64,000 bases of DNA. Origin: Marinomonas fungiae. GTDB lineage: Bacteria > Pseudomonadota > Gammaproteobacteria > Pseudomonadales > Marinomonadaceae. Each line of letters begins with the position of its first letter. Position 1 is the first letter of the stretch. Positions 24,856-33,558 of the stretch are shown piece by piece. The notes under the pieces were generated by a model. That model was given only the letters and a program-made list of their open reading frames with translations. It ran no database searches and was not told where the DNA came from. Location of the stretch: positions 124,001-188,000 of the forward strand of contig NZ_LIQF01000002.1 of assembly GCF_001418205.1 (NCBI RefSeq). The letters are read 5' to 3'. The translations under genes were made by a program, and so were the position numbers.

Positions 24856-26181
24856 ATGAAAAACGGTTCAGTGAAACGCTATCAGGATCGTAGAGTACCT
24901 CTCTCTTATGCTTTGGTAGATTTACTGTTACCAGGTTTGCTGTTGGCATTGTTGTTTGCCGTATTTGGTTATAGCCAATGGGAAAGTGAATACTACTGGA
25001 TGGCAGGATTAAGCGGTGTTTTTTTTGCTGCTTGCATTGGTATTCAGGGCGGTTACAGTCGTTACAACGAACGGGCGTTTGCTAAGAAACTAGAAGTCAC
25101 CTTTAAAACGTGGTTTTTAAATGTATTCTTTTTGTTGGTACTACTGTTTTTTTATTTATCGAAGCTAGAATTTGATCGTTGGCTCGTATCGGCATGGGTT
25201 ATCATTACTCCGTTTGTAGTGATGTTTACGAAGGTCATGATTCAGCGTTATTCTCGCGGTTTCGCTCAGGCTAAGATTCAGGTGGCTGTGTTAGGTCGGC
25301 ATTACGAATTCAATGAACTTGAATATGCGATGTTGGAGTTTCAGGGGGTTGAACTGACCTACTTCAGCTTAAAAGATAGCGGTGATATTGAGCAGCATAT
25401 TCTCGCCATGTCGCCGGATTACCTCCTACTAAACCTAGAAGCCCCTGCTACTAGCCAACTGATCAAAGAGTTAACCCATCTGGATCTAAAAGGCATACGA
25501 TTGATCGTCTTACATCGTTTTATGGAGGCCTTTCTACGAAAATGCTATATCCCTTATGATGGCGAGGATCTGAGTTATTTAGAGAAAGTCCGCCCTTACT
25601 CATTAAAAAACTATTTATTAAAACGTGCGATTGACTGGTCGGCGATCATCGCAATTGGTGTCGTATGCAGTCCGCTGATCTTGTATTCCATTGTAAAGGT
25701 TCGCGTTCAATCGCCCGGCAGTATATTGTTTAGCCAATGTCGCGTTGGTTTAGGTGGGCGCAATTTCGTTGCATTAAAATTTCGTAGCATGCATGAGAAT
25801 GCACATTTCAATCCTTATACACAAAAAGAAGATCCGCGTATCTTCCCCTATGGCAATGTTATGCGTAAGTTTCGCATTGATGAATTACCACAGCTTTGGA
25901 ATGTGCTACGTGGCGAAATGCACTTGATTGGTCCGCGCACGGAGTGGGACATTCTAGTTGAAGGCTATGAGAAAGAGATTCCTTATTACCACGAGCGCCA
26001 TTTGGTAAGGCCTGGTATCTCTGGTTGGGCTCAGGTGTGCTATCCCTATGGGGCTAACCTTGAGGATGCCCGTCAGAAGTTGATGTATGACTTGTATTAC
26101 ATCAAGCACTGGAGCGTTTGGTTAGAGTTAGAAACGATATTACGCACTGTTGTGGTCGTGTTAAGTCGTAAAGGCTTGTAA
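24856..26181 (+). CDS. Undecaprenyl-phosphate sugar phosphotransferase (initiating glycosyltransferase)
   Basis: A 441-residue polyisoprenyl-phosphate hexose-1-phosphate transferase with about four N-terminal membrane helices, a central soluble region and a C-terminal catalytic domain. The catalytic part has QSPGSILFSQCRVGLGGRNF, LKFRSMHENA, RKFRIDELPQLWNVLRGEMHLIGPR and RPGISGWAQV, all WbaP/ExoY/WcaJ signatures. It starts glycan repeat-unit synthesis by moving a sugar-phosphate, often glucose-1-P, to undecaprenyl phosphate. It is the last plus-strand gene of the cluster and converges on the ligase/polymerase gene. Confidence 0.88.
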   Translation: MKNGSVKRYQDRRVPLSYALVDLLLPGLLLALLFAVFGYSQWESEYYWMAGLSGVFFAACIGIQGGYSRYNERAFAKKLEVTFKTWFLNVFFLLVLLFFYLSKLEFDRWLVSAWVIITPFVVMFTKVMIQRYSRGFAQAKIQVAVLGRHYEFNELEYAMLEFQGVELTYFSLKDSGDIEQHILAMSPDYLLLNLEAPATSQLIKELTHLDLKGIRLIVLHRFMEAFLRKCYIPYDGEDLSYLEKVRPYSLKNYLLKRAIDWSAIIAIGVVCSPLILYSIVKVRVQSPGSILFSQCRVGLGGRNFVALKFRSMHENAHFNPYTQKEDPRIFPYGNVMRKFRIDELPQLWNVLRGEMHLIGPRTEWDILVEGYEKEIPYYHERHLVRPGISGWAQVCYPYGANLEDARQKLMYDLYYIKHWSVWLELETILRTVVVVLSRKGL

Positions 26182-26183
26182 AC

Positions 26184-26205
26184 AGCCCTTGAGGCCAAGG
26201 AGGCT
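26184..26205. terminator. Imperfect hairpin between convergent genes
   Basis: AGCC-CTTG at 26184-26191 pairs with CAAG-GA-GGCT at 26196-26205, with a two-base bulge. It sits between the convergent initiating transferase and ligase/polymerase genes. There is no strong T run, so terminator function is uncertain. Confidence 0.35.
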
Positions 26206-26208
26206 GCG

Positions 26209-27477
26209 TTATTTATTAAGCTCCTCTGCCCAGCGAACGGCACACCAAAAGAACACAATAAAAAAAATAAAAACCATGATCCCAATATTGTGGCTAAACA
26301 TGGATTGGGTCAGAGCAAAGTCCATATAGCTCATCGGAACTAATGCCCCACAAAGAGCATAGGCTTTTATGTTCCAGTTGGAATGATGTTGTCTCAGCTT
26401 ACTTAAAAATAACTTGAGCGGTACTAGATACAGTGCGATTAAAAATACTAAACCAAGCAACCCTTTGATCGCCAATGTGTTAAAAAACTCATTATGCAAG
26501 TGATCAAATCGAGTAGCTGCTTTACTCATTAATCCTTTCCTTGCTAAGTCTGCTTTAAGGGGTTTGCTGCCATATTCGCCGACCCCCAAAATAGGTGCTT
26601 GCGAGAATAGATAGAATGCCCCTTTCCACATTTCAAATCTGAGACCAACCGATGTAAAGGTTTTACCCTGTTGGTATAACTCAATGTCTTCATAGGCTTT
26701 CGCAATACGTGTTTGCATGCCAGTTTGAGGGATGGCGATCGCTGCTACGGCCGCAACAGAAAGAGCCATCAAAATACTAATCAACTGTTTTTTTCCGATC
26801 AGATCTTTGGCTTGAATTAAGATAAATAAACCAATCAGAGGGACTGCGATCCATCCCCCGCGTGAGCCGGACAAGATCGAACCTAGAACCCCACAGCAAA
26901 AAGCCAATGCCGCTAAGTACACCATCAGCTTTTGTTTGTTGTGATAGAAGTAAAAGCAAGCCACAGCGTTGAGTAAGCCAAGCAACATGCTGGTATCACC
27001 AAACATAATGGCATTACTGTAAACTTGAGCTCTAGGCAAGCCTAACACAAATACCTCATGAGCAGCGAGCAGCGCTGCGGCGATGGCGCCTAGGATGGAG
27101 CCATAAAACAGTATCGGGACATTCGGCATTTTACTTTTCAACAGTAGTATCAATACTGGCAGAACTAGGAGGAAGCGCGAGGGGCGATCTAACTCTCGTA
27201 CATGCCAACCATCCAAATAGACAAAGCCAATGCTGCTAAGGCCGTACAGCGCGAATACTATGATTAGCAGGGCGTCTTGTCTGGTGAGAGATAGTGAGCG
27301 CTTGATAAATACAATAGAAAAAATAATGGCTAGAAAGAAGAGGCAGAGAGTGGGATAGGAGATGCCTCTTGGAATCGACAGTGTCAAAGCCAGCGTTGCC
27401 GCTGCTAGTAACCAGACAAAATATGAAAAGTAACGATAGAGTGAAGAATTGGTGGAATTCAATGTCCCGCGACCCAT
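26209..27477 (-). CDS. O-antigen ligase/polymerase family membrane protein
   Basis: A protein of about 422 residues with about twelve membrane helices. SILSGSRGGWIAVPLIGLFIL near residue 190 and RFDHLHNEFFNTLAIKGLLGL near residue 320 are the RGG and HNxxxxxxxxxG blocks of the Wzy_C/WaaL family. It either joins a glycan to lipid A-core or another acceptor, or polymerises repeat units. I prefer ATG 27477 over the TTG at 27516; neither has a clear ribosome binding site. The long leader upstream (27478-27865) contains a structured array with GGA loops, so translation may be controlled by a CsrA-type protein. Confidence 0.8.
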   Translation of the reverse strand: MGRGTLNSTNSSLYRYFSYFVWLLAAATLALTLSIPRGISYPTLCLFFLAIIFSIVFIKRSLSLTRQDALLIIVFALYGLSSIGFVYLDGWHVRELDRPSRFLLVLPVLILLLKSKMPNVPILFYGSILGAIAAALLAAHEVFVLGLPRAQVYSNAIMFGDTSMLLGLLNAVACFYFYHNKQKLMVYLAALAFCCGVLGSILSGSRGGWIAVPLIGLFILIQAKDLIGKKQLISILMALSVAAVAAIAIPQTGMQTRIAKAYEDIELYQQGKTFTSVGLRFEMWKGAFYLFSQAPILGVGEYGSKPLKADLARKGLMSKAATRFDHLHNEFFNTLAIKGLLGLVFLIALYLVPLKLFLSKLRQHHSNWNIKAYALCGALVPMSYMDFALTQSMFSHNIGIMVFIFFIVFFWCAVRWAEELNK

Positions 27478-27555
27478 GGCAATGTGTTTGCGCGATAGAG
27501 TAAACCAGCTGTTCAAAGTGTGCCAGAGTTGCGTAAAAGGATTTGCCTATAATTA

Positions 27556-27809
27556 CTTTTCCGCTGCATCCTTGCAGCATAATTCTTCCTGGAGAAGGTA
27601 GGGCTCCCGCCTTGGGAGCAACAGTCGTCCATGACTTCCTACCTGATAAATTAGACTGTGGGTATTCCTATCCCCGAGAGCCATCCTGACTGCCAGTCTA
27701 AAAATAAGGCTGAGTTTCATCCTGAAACCCATGTGATCCATCACCATCAGCCTTTCAGTAAGACAAGTCTTCATTCCTTGAAGCAAGCATTTCCATCACG
27801 CCTTGTCTT
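27556..27809 (-). ncRNA. Array of five cloverleaf-like hairpin modules with GGA loops (CsrB/RsmZ-like RNA or CsrA-type leader)
   Basis: Five consecutive modules of 42-51 bases occupy 27556-27597, 27597-27643, 27651-27701, 27706-27754 and 27760-27809. Each has an outer stem (for example TTAGACTG/CAGTCTAA, AAGGCTGA/TCAGCCTT, AAGACAAG/CTTGTCTT, GGTAGG/CCTACC) enclosing one or two inner hairpins. Examples are GCTGCA/TGCAGC, GCTCCC/GGGAGC, AGTC/GACT, GTTTCA/TGAAAC, GTGAT/ATCAC and CTTCA/TGAAG. On the minus strand the inner loops read AAGGAT, ATGGAC, AGGAT, AGGA, ATGGAT, AAGGAA and GATGGAA. In one hairpin a G-U pair forms only in the minus-strand RNA. GGA in hairpin loops is the hallmark of CsrA/RsmA binding. 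I see no clear terminator after the array, so it may be the leader of the ligase/polymerase gene rather than a free small RNA. Confidence 0.6.
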
Positions 27810-27817
27810 GAGAGCAC

Positions 27818-27823
27818 TGTATA
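27818..27823 (-). promoter_or_regulatory. Possible -10 box for the hairpin array
   Basis: On the minus strand TATACA at 27823-27818 would place a transcription start near 27811, right at the first module of the array. The -35 position is poor (TGATGC), so the promoter might need an activator or be wrong. Confidence 0.3.
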
Positions 27824-27865
27824 AAAAGATGGATAAAAAAGCATCAGCAAGCATTCATAAAACTG

Positions 27866-29296
27866 TCATGTGTCAAAAAATAAGGAATGAAAGTGCTCTT
27901 TTGTTGTTTTGATGAGTTCGTTGCAATGATCGGCTCGATCTGATTCGGCATAAATTCGCAGTTCGTTTGCATTGCCTGAGGCTCTGATATGTAAAATATT
28001 ACCGTTGCTCAGTTGAGTGCGTACGCCATCAAGGGTATCGATGGTAATTATTTCAGGGCGGCGTTCAGCATACAGTGCTGCCAGTAATGTTTGCCAGCCA
28101 TCAGCTGTGGCAAGTCTTCTTAGTAGTTGTTCGCATTTTGCTTTATTGATGCTGGGTATAAGCGTGCTGGCAGTATGTCGGCTCGGTAGTACTTTGAGTT
28201 GAGCGCTTATAGGGCGTGTCGGTAACGTTGAAATCACACTAAGAATAGGCAGTAGAGCATCTCGTGTTGGTAAAGCTTTAAGTCGCTCGGTGTCGGTGCC
28301 CAGTAACACGCCACCATTGGCTTCAAAGCCGAGGCTTGTATCGTGCTCTGCTGCTCGTTGCATGGCTTCAATCACAAACGGCGAACCAATCTTTGTTCTT
28401 ACGATTTGGGCGTTAGGTAGTAACTTTTCTAGGCCAGTATTACTGTTGATTGGGGTAGCGATATAACTGGCTTGTAGAGCTTGGCAGGTTAGCATTCCGA
28501 CCTGATCGCCGCGTAGCCAGTAGCCGTTTTCGTCTGCGATAAGGGGGCGATCCCCATCACCATCGGTTGTAATGATGGCATCCAGTTGATGCTGTTGAGT
28601 CCATTTTCGAGCTAAGGCTTGTTCCGCCTCACCAACGGCTTCGGTGTCGAGTGCCACAAAATGATCCGTTCGTCCAAGTGTAATAACCTCTGCGCCAAAT
28701 TTCCTTAGGACTTCTACTAGTATATCGCGGGTCACGCAACTGTGTTGGTACACTCCAATGCGTTTGCCGCTTAAGTTCAGATCTCTGAAAGCGTCAAAGT
28801 AGCGTTCTTGGTAGCGCTTGATCGCGTCACTTCTTATATGCCGACAGCGTCCTTTTTGAAGGGAAGAGCTTAGGGCATCGAGACGTGTGGTAAGGATCAT
28901 TTGTTCGTCAGCTTTAGTGATCTCTCCGCTTGGTAAATAGAATTTCATACCGTTTCGATCAAAGGGAATATGGCTACCTGTGATCATGATGGCCGGTAGT
29001 CCTTGCTGCATGGCATAAAAAGCGAGGGCTGGTGTGGGTAGAGCGCCACAGTCTAACACCTCCATCCCCATTATTTGGGCTTGTTCGATTACCCAAGCAG
29101 CAATTAATGGGCTGCTTGGGCGCAGATCTATGCCAACACAGAGCGCGTCTTCACGGCACAAACGGCTTACAAAGGCTTGGGTGAAGCTTTGGCAAATGTC
29201 TTTGCTAAGCTGGGCAACTGGGCCGCGTACCCCGCTGGTGCCGAACTTAACATCGCTGCCGTGGCAAAGACTAAGTGGCGTTCGTTGGTTAGACAT
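27866..29296 (-). CDS. Phosphomannomutase/phosphoglucomutase family protein
   Basis: A 476-residue alpha-D-phosphohexomutase. GTSGVRG near residue 17 is the phosphate-contact start, MITGSHIPFDRNGMKF near residue 103 holds the phosphoserine loop (TGSHIP instead of the commoner TASHNP), TTDGDGDRPLI near residue 240 is the Mg-binding DGDGDR motif, and GFEANGG near residue 325 binds the sugar. With a mannose-1-phosphate guanylyltransferase gene overlapping by 8 bases it likely supplies mannose-1-phosphate for GDP-mannose. The Ser-His-Ile-Pro active loop is a variant also seen in Pseudomonas relatives. Confidence 0.8.
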   Translation of the reverse strand: MSNQRTPLSLCHGSDVKFGTSGVRGPVAQLSKDICQSFTQAFVSRLCREDALCVGIDLRPSSPLIAAWVIEQAQIMGMEVLDCGALPTPALAFYAMQQGLPAIMITGSHIPFDRNGMKFYLPSGEITKADEQMILTTRLDALSSSLQKGRCRHIRSDAIKRYQERYFDAFRDLNLSGKRIGVYQHSCVTRDILVEVLRKFGAEVITLGRTDHFVALDTEAVGEAEQALARKWTQQHQLDAIITTDGDGDRPLIADENGYWLRGDQVGMLTCQALQASYIATPINSNTGLEKLLPNAQIVRTKIGSPFVIEAMQRAAEHDTSLGFEANGGVLLGTDTERLKALPTRDALLPILSVISTLPTRPISAQLKVLPSRHTASTLIPSINKAKCEQLLRRLATADGWQTLLAALYAERRPEIITIDTLDGVRTQLSNGNILHIRASGNANELRIYAESDRADHCNELIKTTKEHFHSLFFDT

Positions 29297-30227
29297 CCGC
29301 TAGCAAGTTCCTGTTCTGTGTTAAGCGAAAGCCTGAATGGGTTGGTGTCAACGTCAGATTCAAGCCCGAGTGATAGGCGATGCCCTGTTGGTTTTTCGGC
29401 CAATATGCATACAAAGCTTGCCAAGTGCCAAGGTCGCTCCATGCACTGTCATAGCCGTACAAAGCGAGATGTTGGCTGTGTTCCATGACGGCGTAATCAA
29501 TGGAAATAGCAGGAGATTGTGAAAACTCAATTGATAGCCCCAAAACCCCCTCTGAAAGCGCTTCTCGATGGCTGATGGCGGCTTGGCAAGTATTCTTAAT
29601 AGCAGGTGCCAGAAATGATATTTCTGCTAGTAAGCGCTGACTCGGTAAAAGAAAGAAACCACTGTTCCAAAGGTGATGCCCCGACGTAAAGTAAGCTTGA
29701 GCCGTATTCTGATCCGGTTTTTCGTGAAACGCGACAATCTGTTTGTTCGAGTCGATCTCAATATAACCATAGCCTGTCTCAGGTGAGTTCGGATGTATGC
29801 CGAAAAGCACCAGTTTGCCGCCTTGTGCTTGCAGGTTTGCTTGGGCAACGCTTGTGCAAAAGTAATCGGTATCAGGAATGCTGTGATCGGCCGCTAGTAC
29901 TAACAAATGGCATTCTTGAGCGTATATTTGTTCTGCAAATAATGCGGCACAAGTAATAGCTGGAGCGGTATTGCGGGCGCATGGCTCAAGCAGGATATGT
30001 GCCTGCAATTGGAGTTTACCAAGAGAGGCTTGAATCAGGCTCAAATGTTTAGAAGCTGCGATGATGATGGGGCGTTCGACAGAAGCTTGTTTGGCTCTTA
30101 AAAGTGTTAATTCAAAGAGCGTATGGCCGCAGTCTAATAGATCCAAAAAAGGCTTTGGGTGATCCGGGGTGGAAATTGGGGCAAGGCGTGTGCCATGACC
30201 ACCAGCAAGTATAACGGGGACTAGCAT
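29289..30227 (-). CDS. Mannose-1-phosphate guanylyltransferase (single-domain)
   Basis: A 312-residue nucleotidyltransferase. VPVILAGGHGTRLAPIS with HPKPFLDL is the GMP signature, RNTAPAI is the family block, LVLAADH is the metal-binding part and FHEKPD is the substrate motif. It is shorter than the bifunctional ManC/AlgA proteins and lacks the C-terminal isomerase domain; it ends after NRNLLADV. It joins mannose-1-phosphate to GTP, giving GDP-mannose. It overlaps the mutase gene by 8 bases and is the first gene of the pair. Confidence 0.85.
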   Translation of the reverse strand: MLVPVILAGGHGTRLAPISTPDHPKPFLDLLDCGHTLFELTLLRAKQASVERPIIIAASKHLSLIQASLGKLQLQAHILLEPCARNTAPAITCAALFAEQIYAQECHLLVLAADHSIPDTDYFCTSVAQANLQAQGGKLVLFGIHPNSPETGYGYIEIDSNKQIVAFHEKPDQNTAQAYFTSGHHLWNSGFFLLPSQRLLAEISFLAPAIKNTCQAAISHREALSEGVLGLSIEFSQSPAISIDYAVMEHSQHLALYGYDSAWSDLGTWQALYAYWPKNQQGIAYHSGLNLTLTPTHSGFRLTQNRNLLADV

Positions 30228-30268
30228 GGTCGATAGTTCTAGTAAAACTGCGATTGTAGCACAAATAG

Positions 30269-30293
30269 AAACGCCCTCGTGAGGAGGGCGTTT
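30269..30293 (-). terminator. Terminator of the FKBP isomerase gene
   Basis: AAACGCCCTC at 30269-30278 pairs with GAGGGCGTTT at 30284-30293 around GTGAG. The structure lies 28 bases downstream of the FKBP gene stop on the minus strand, with TTTCTATTT trailing. Confidence 0.65.
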
Positions 30294-30320
30294 AGTGATC
30301 GAAATCGATATGCAAAATGC

Positions 30321-31010
30321 TTATTCAGCGGCTTCGATGTCGAGCAGTTCTACTTTGAATTCAAGCGCTGAGTATGGTGGGATCGGGCCAGTACCACCTG
30401 GGCCGTAGGCTAGATCAGCTGGAATGTAAAACTCATAGGTTGAGCCAACAGGCATTAATTGAACGCCTTCTGTCCAGCCCGGAATTACTTGGTTTAGCGG
30501 GAATGAAATTGGCTCGCCGCGCTCGTATGAGCTATCAAATACGGTGCCATCTGCTAGCTTACCTTCATAGTTGACTTTAACGGTGTCAGTGGCTGCTGGC
30601 ATTTTGCCATCCCCTTTACTAATCACCTTGTACATCAAACCAGATTCGGTCTTAACTACGCCCTTTTCTTTGGCTTTTGTGTCTAGCCAAGTTTGCGAAT
30701 TAGCTTTGGCTTCTTCTGCCATTTTTGCTTGTTCACGCTGTGCTTTTTCCATCTGCTCTTGTTGGAAGGCTTGCATCGTCGCTTGCACATCTTCTAGAGA
30801 CATTTGTGGATCTTTACCGTTAAAAGAGTCCTCGAAGCCGGCTTTGAACGCTTCTAAATCCATGCCTTCAAAATCATTTGCCATGCGGCTACCGAACATA
30901 GTGCCGATTGAGTATCCCAATTTCTGTTCTTTGCTTTCCAGTTCGACGTCCGCAGCGAATGCGAGTGATACTGAAGAGGCAATCAATGCTGCGACTAATG
31001 TTTTTTTCAT
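30321..31010 (-). CDS. FKBP-type peptidyl-prolyl cis-trans isomerase, exported
   Basis: A 229-residue protein starting at MKKTLVAALIASSVSLAFA, a signal peptide; I reject an in-frame ATG 22 codons upstream because it would bury this signal. Residues about 25-110 form the N-terminal dimerisation domain of the Mip/FkpA/FklB group (EQKLGYSIGTMFGSRM, EQMEKAQREQAKMAEEAKAN). The C-terminal FKBP domain shows VKVNYEGKLADGTVFDSSYERGEPISFPLNQVIPGWTEG in segments, then VGSTYEFYIPADLAYG. It helps fold periplasmic or outer membrane proteins. Confidence 0.88.
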   Translation of the reverse strand: MKKTLVAALIASSVSLAFAADVELESKEQKLGYSIGTMFGSRMANDFEGMDLEAFKAGFEDSFNGKDPQMSLEDVQATMQAFQQEQMEKAQREQAKMAEEAKANSQTWLDTKAKEKGVVKTESGLMYKVISKGDGKMPAATDTVKVNYEGKLADGTVFDSSYERGEPISFPLNQVIPGWTEGVQLMPVGSTYEFYIPADLAYGPGGTGPIPPYSALEFKVELLDIEAAE

Positions 31011-31530
31011 GTGAAACGTTCCGTTAATTGTGGTTCCAATTTTAGATTTAGTTGGGGTGCGACACGAGAATTTCAAGCATCCGATTGGAGTTTGCCATGA
31101 AGGAGAGAATCACGCCTTGTGCCTCGCAAATCGATCCAAGGTATTGTTCTACCATAAGAAGGCGTTCCAACGCCAACCTATGCTTTAACACTTTACCAAA
31201 GTGACCCCTTCACCTGCACACCTTGTTAATGAACTTGGAGTGATATGCCAAGCACAAGACGTCATCGCAATTTATGCCCCAAAGAAACGAGCGACAAGAG
31301 GCTTTACGAAGAGCTTACGAATTTTGTGCATTCGTTAAAAGTGCTGATGAACTGATGTTCAAAATCATTGCTTCGGCTAATGGCTGTTTTTTCAAAACCT
31401 TACATTACGTATGAAGAGTATGAATCTGAGTCAATAGTCGTTGCTATATTGTCGGATAAGGTTAAGTCGCACCGTTGGTTAAGGGATAGTATCTCAGATT
31501 AATATGGCTTGATGGACTATTTAAAGGATT
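31011..31530. other. Intergenic stretch of about 520 bases with no clear gene
   Basis: Neither strand has a convincing long frame. A plus-strand frame from about 31187 to 31340 reads HFTKVTPSPAHLVNELG onward for about 50 codons but has no start. A 40-codon frame runs from ATG 31380 to 31502 with no ribosome binding site. These could be relics of a lost gene. The right end likely holds the promoter of the GGDEF-like gene; the left end that of the FKBP gene. Confidence 0.3.
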
Positions 31531-32601
31531 ATGCAGCAACACGGACATTCTTGGACTTCCTCTGGTTACCGCAAGCTTTTTATCACCATTGGTATACTCA
31601 GTGCCTTGGTTTTTCTATGGGCGCGCACTCCGCTCAATCATTATCAAGTCAATTTGCTTGAACTGGATGGCTTGCAAATTCTGCCGTTTGAAAGAACTGA
31701 GTTGGTTAATTCGCTAGAGCAACGATTGATTAAAGCGCAATGTGCTTGGGATGGGACTTCGCCTGCTTATTTGTGTGGCATTCGGGTCGTCTTGCCTAGA
31801 GATGAAGAGGACTTACCTTTCTCTTTTAAGCAGGTGGATCAAGTGCATGTAGAAGCTTATGTGCAATCTGATGCGAGTGAATCTAGCGATCGACTTGAAT
31901 TAAACATCACCAGCTTTTTAAACCCGCACTTTGAAGGTACGCCCAACTACAAAGACACCAAATTCCACTCTGTTCGTATTCGTAGTGGTGTATTTGATGT
32001 GCCTCTCAATCGTTTTGATGTGGCCAGTTGGTGGCAGGACGAATACGGTATTAGCTTCGAAAGCGCCAAAAAAGATTTCCGCCACGTATATTCCATAGAT
32101 TTAGTCGTAAATGACACGCCGCTGCGCCACCCCGGACAATATGATCTGACCTTGTCTGCATTAACGGTAGATGGTTTTCTAGTCGATATTCAGGAGCTTA
32201 ATAACTGGCTACTGACTTTTTGGCTGATGGTTGGTGTGGGCAGCTTGTTAAGTTTCTCATGGCGTGGTCATGGCACCTTGCAACGGATGCGCCGCGCTAC
32301 TTTATATGATCCAACAACTGAGTTACTGAATGGGCAAGGGTTACGCGATCACATGCGTGGTTTGGCTCCTGAAGCTGGGGGCGCTATGTATATCTTCCGC
32401 TTTGACAATGCCGCTATTTTGGAAAAACATTTTGGAGAAGATGTCTTTGGCCAATTATTGGTGAAGACTAAACAGCGTCTCCTGTCTGTATTTCAGTCTC
32501 AATCGATTACTTTAGCACGCTTAAGTGATGCAGAATTTGCTATGTATTGCCCTGTGGGGAAACTGGCTCGAGAGCATCTGTTGGAGCGGATTTTTAAATA
32601 A
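31531..32601 (+). CDS. Membrane protein with degenerate GGDEF domain (5' part of a split GGDEF/EAL gene)
   Basis: A 356-residue protein. One membrane helix lies near residues 15-30 and another near 230-245, with a periplasmic sensor-like region between. The GGDEF domain starts near residue 260 (TLYDPTTELLNGQGLRDHM). Where GGDEF is expected it reads LARLSDAEFAMYC, so it probably lacks cyclase activity. The frame stops at TAA 32599-32601, and the same frame continues as a full EAL domain from 32605. The full-length ancestor would be about 675 residues. AAAGGA precedes the ATG. Confidence 0.75.
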   Translation: MQQHGHSWTSSGYRKLFITIGILSALVFLWARTPLNHYQVNLLELDGLQILPFERTELVNSLEQRLIKAQCAWDGTSPAYLCGIRVVLPRDEEDLPFSFKQVDQVHVEAYVQSDASESSDRLELNITSFLNPHFEGTPNYKDTKFHSVRIRSGVFDVPLNRFDVASWWQDEYGISFESAKKDFRHVYSIDLVVNDTPLRHPGQYDLTLSALTVDGFLVDIQELNNWLLTFWLMVGVGSLLSFSWRGHGTLQRMRRATLYDPTTELLNGQGLRDHMRGLAPEAGGAMYIFRFDNAAILEKHFGEDVFGQLLVKTKQRLLSVFQSQSITLARLSDAEFAMYCPVGKLAREHLLERIFK

Positions 32602-32604
32602 GGG

Positions 32605-33558
32605 GTGGAAATCGTTGGCGTGGGGCATCTTAAACTCGATGTAAGTGCCAGTTACGTGGTCGATGATGCCATACCGAAGCATTTGGATGAGGTCTTAGAA
32701 AAGTGTCGTTTTGTTTTAGACCAATCCAATGATGGAAACGTCTTCGCTCGTGCTTATTTATCTCGCTACGATCAGCCCCTGCGTCAAAAAGCTTCTGTGG
32801 AAGATGCCTTGCGTCGAGCTCTAGCGGACGATGCTTTTTATCTTGTTTTCATGCCACTTTACGACGGAAAACGTAACCGTGTTGTCGGAGCTGAAGCACT
32901 GCTTCGTTCTAATTCAGCGCTGTTAAGTCGGATCTCACCAGAGGTGTATATTCCCGTCGCAGAAAAGGCCAACTTGATTCAAGAAATCGATATGATGGTG
33001 CTGAAAAAGGCATTGGCAGCCTTGAAGCAAGTCGTCGTTCCTGATGACTTTGTTCTGTCGATTAATATCTCAGCACAAGAGTTATTAGACAGTGACTTTG
33101 CGCAACGTATTGCTGCCTGTTTACACGTCGCTGGAGTGTCTGCAAACCGCATTTGCCTTGAAGTGACAGAGACCTACTTTGTGCATATGGATCAGGCTAA
33201 GGTTGAAGTGTTAGAGCAACTTCGTGCGATGGGTTGTAAAGTCTCCTTGGATGACTTCGGTACTGGGTATACTTCGTTTGCCCACTTGCAACGTTTGTCT
33301 GTCGATGAAATCAAGATTGATCGCAGTTTTGTAAACCGCCTTGAGGACCCTAAAGCGAGAGTCGTAGTCGAATCAATGATTCATATTGCTCAAGCGTTAC
33401 AGTACAAATTGGTGGCGGAAGGCGTCGAGACGTTAGAACAATTAGAGTACTTAAAAATGCTCGGCTGCCATTGTTTCCAAGGCTATCTCATATCTCAACC
33501 GACGTCGCTAGAGGCGGCGGTGGAGGCCAGTATCCCCACGATTGAAAACTGTTTATAG
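32605..33558 (+). CDS. EAL-domain cyclic di-GMP phosphodiesterase (3' part of a split gene)
   Basis: A 317-codon frame directly in phase with the upstream GGDEF-like gene, separated by one TAA and a GGG codon. It keeps the catalytic EAL set: GAEALLR near residue 95, an SINIS block, EVTETYF, DDFGTGYTSF, EIKIDRSFV and AEGVET. It likely hydrolyses c-di-GMP if translated. GTG 32605 touches AAGGGG with no spacing, so initiation would need termination-reinitiation; another GTG lies at 32620. If not translated this is a pseudogene half. Confidence 0.7.
   Translation: MEIVGVGHLKLDVSASYVVDDAIPKHLDEVLEKCRFVLDQSNDGNVFARAYLSRYDQPLRQKASVEDALRRALADDAFYLVFMPLYDGKRNRVVGAEALLRSNSALLSRISPEVYIPVAEKANLIQEIDMMVLKKALAALKQVVVPDDFVLSINISAQELLDSDFAQRIAACLHVAGVSANRICLEVTETYFVHMDQAKVEVLEQLRAMGCKVSLDDFGTGYTSFAHLQRLSVDEIKIDRSFVNRLEDPKARVVVESMIHIAQALQYKLVAEGVETLEQLEYLKMLGCHCFQGYLISQPTSLEAAVEASIPTIENCL

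Noticed and set aside
27553-27786. A 77-codon minus-strand frame within the hairpin array
   Set aside because: It lies wholly in the structured array, has no ribosome binding site and no family features. Stem pairing explains the sequence better than coding.
27556-27809. CRISPR array or integron attC array
   Set aside because: The modules share shape but not sequence, there are no identical repeats with spacers, no GTTRRRY-type core sites and no cas or integrase genes nearby.
31380-31502. A 40-codon plus-strand frame between the FKBP and GGDEF-like genes
   Set aside because: It has no ribosome binding site and no recognisable features; I keep it only as a note on the intergenic region.
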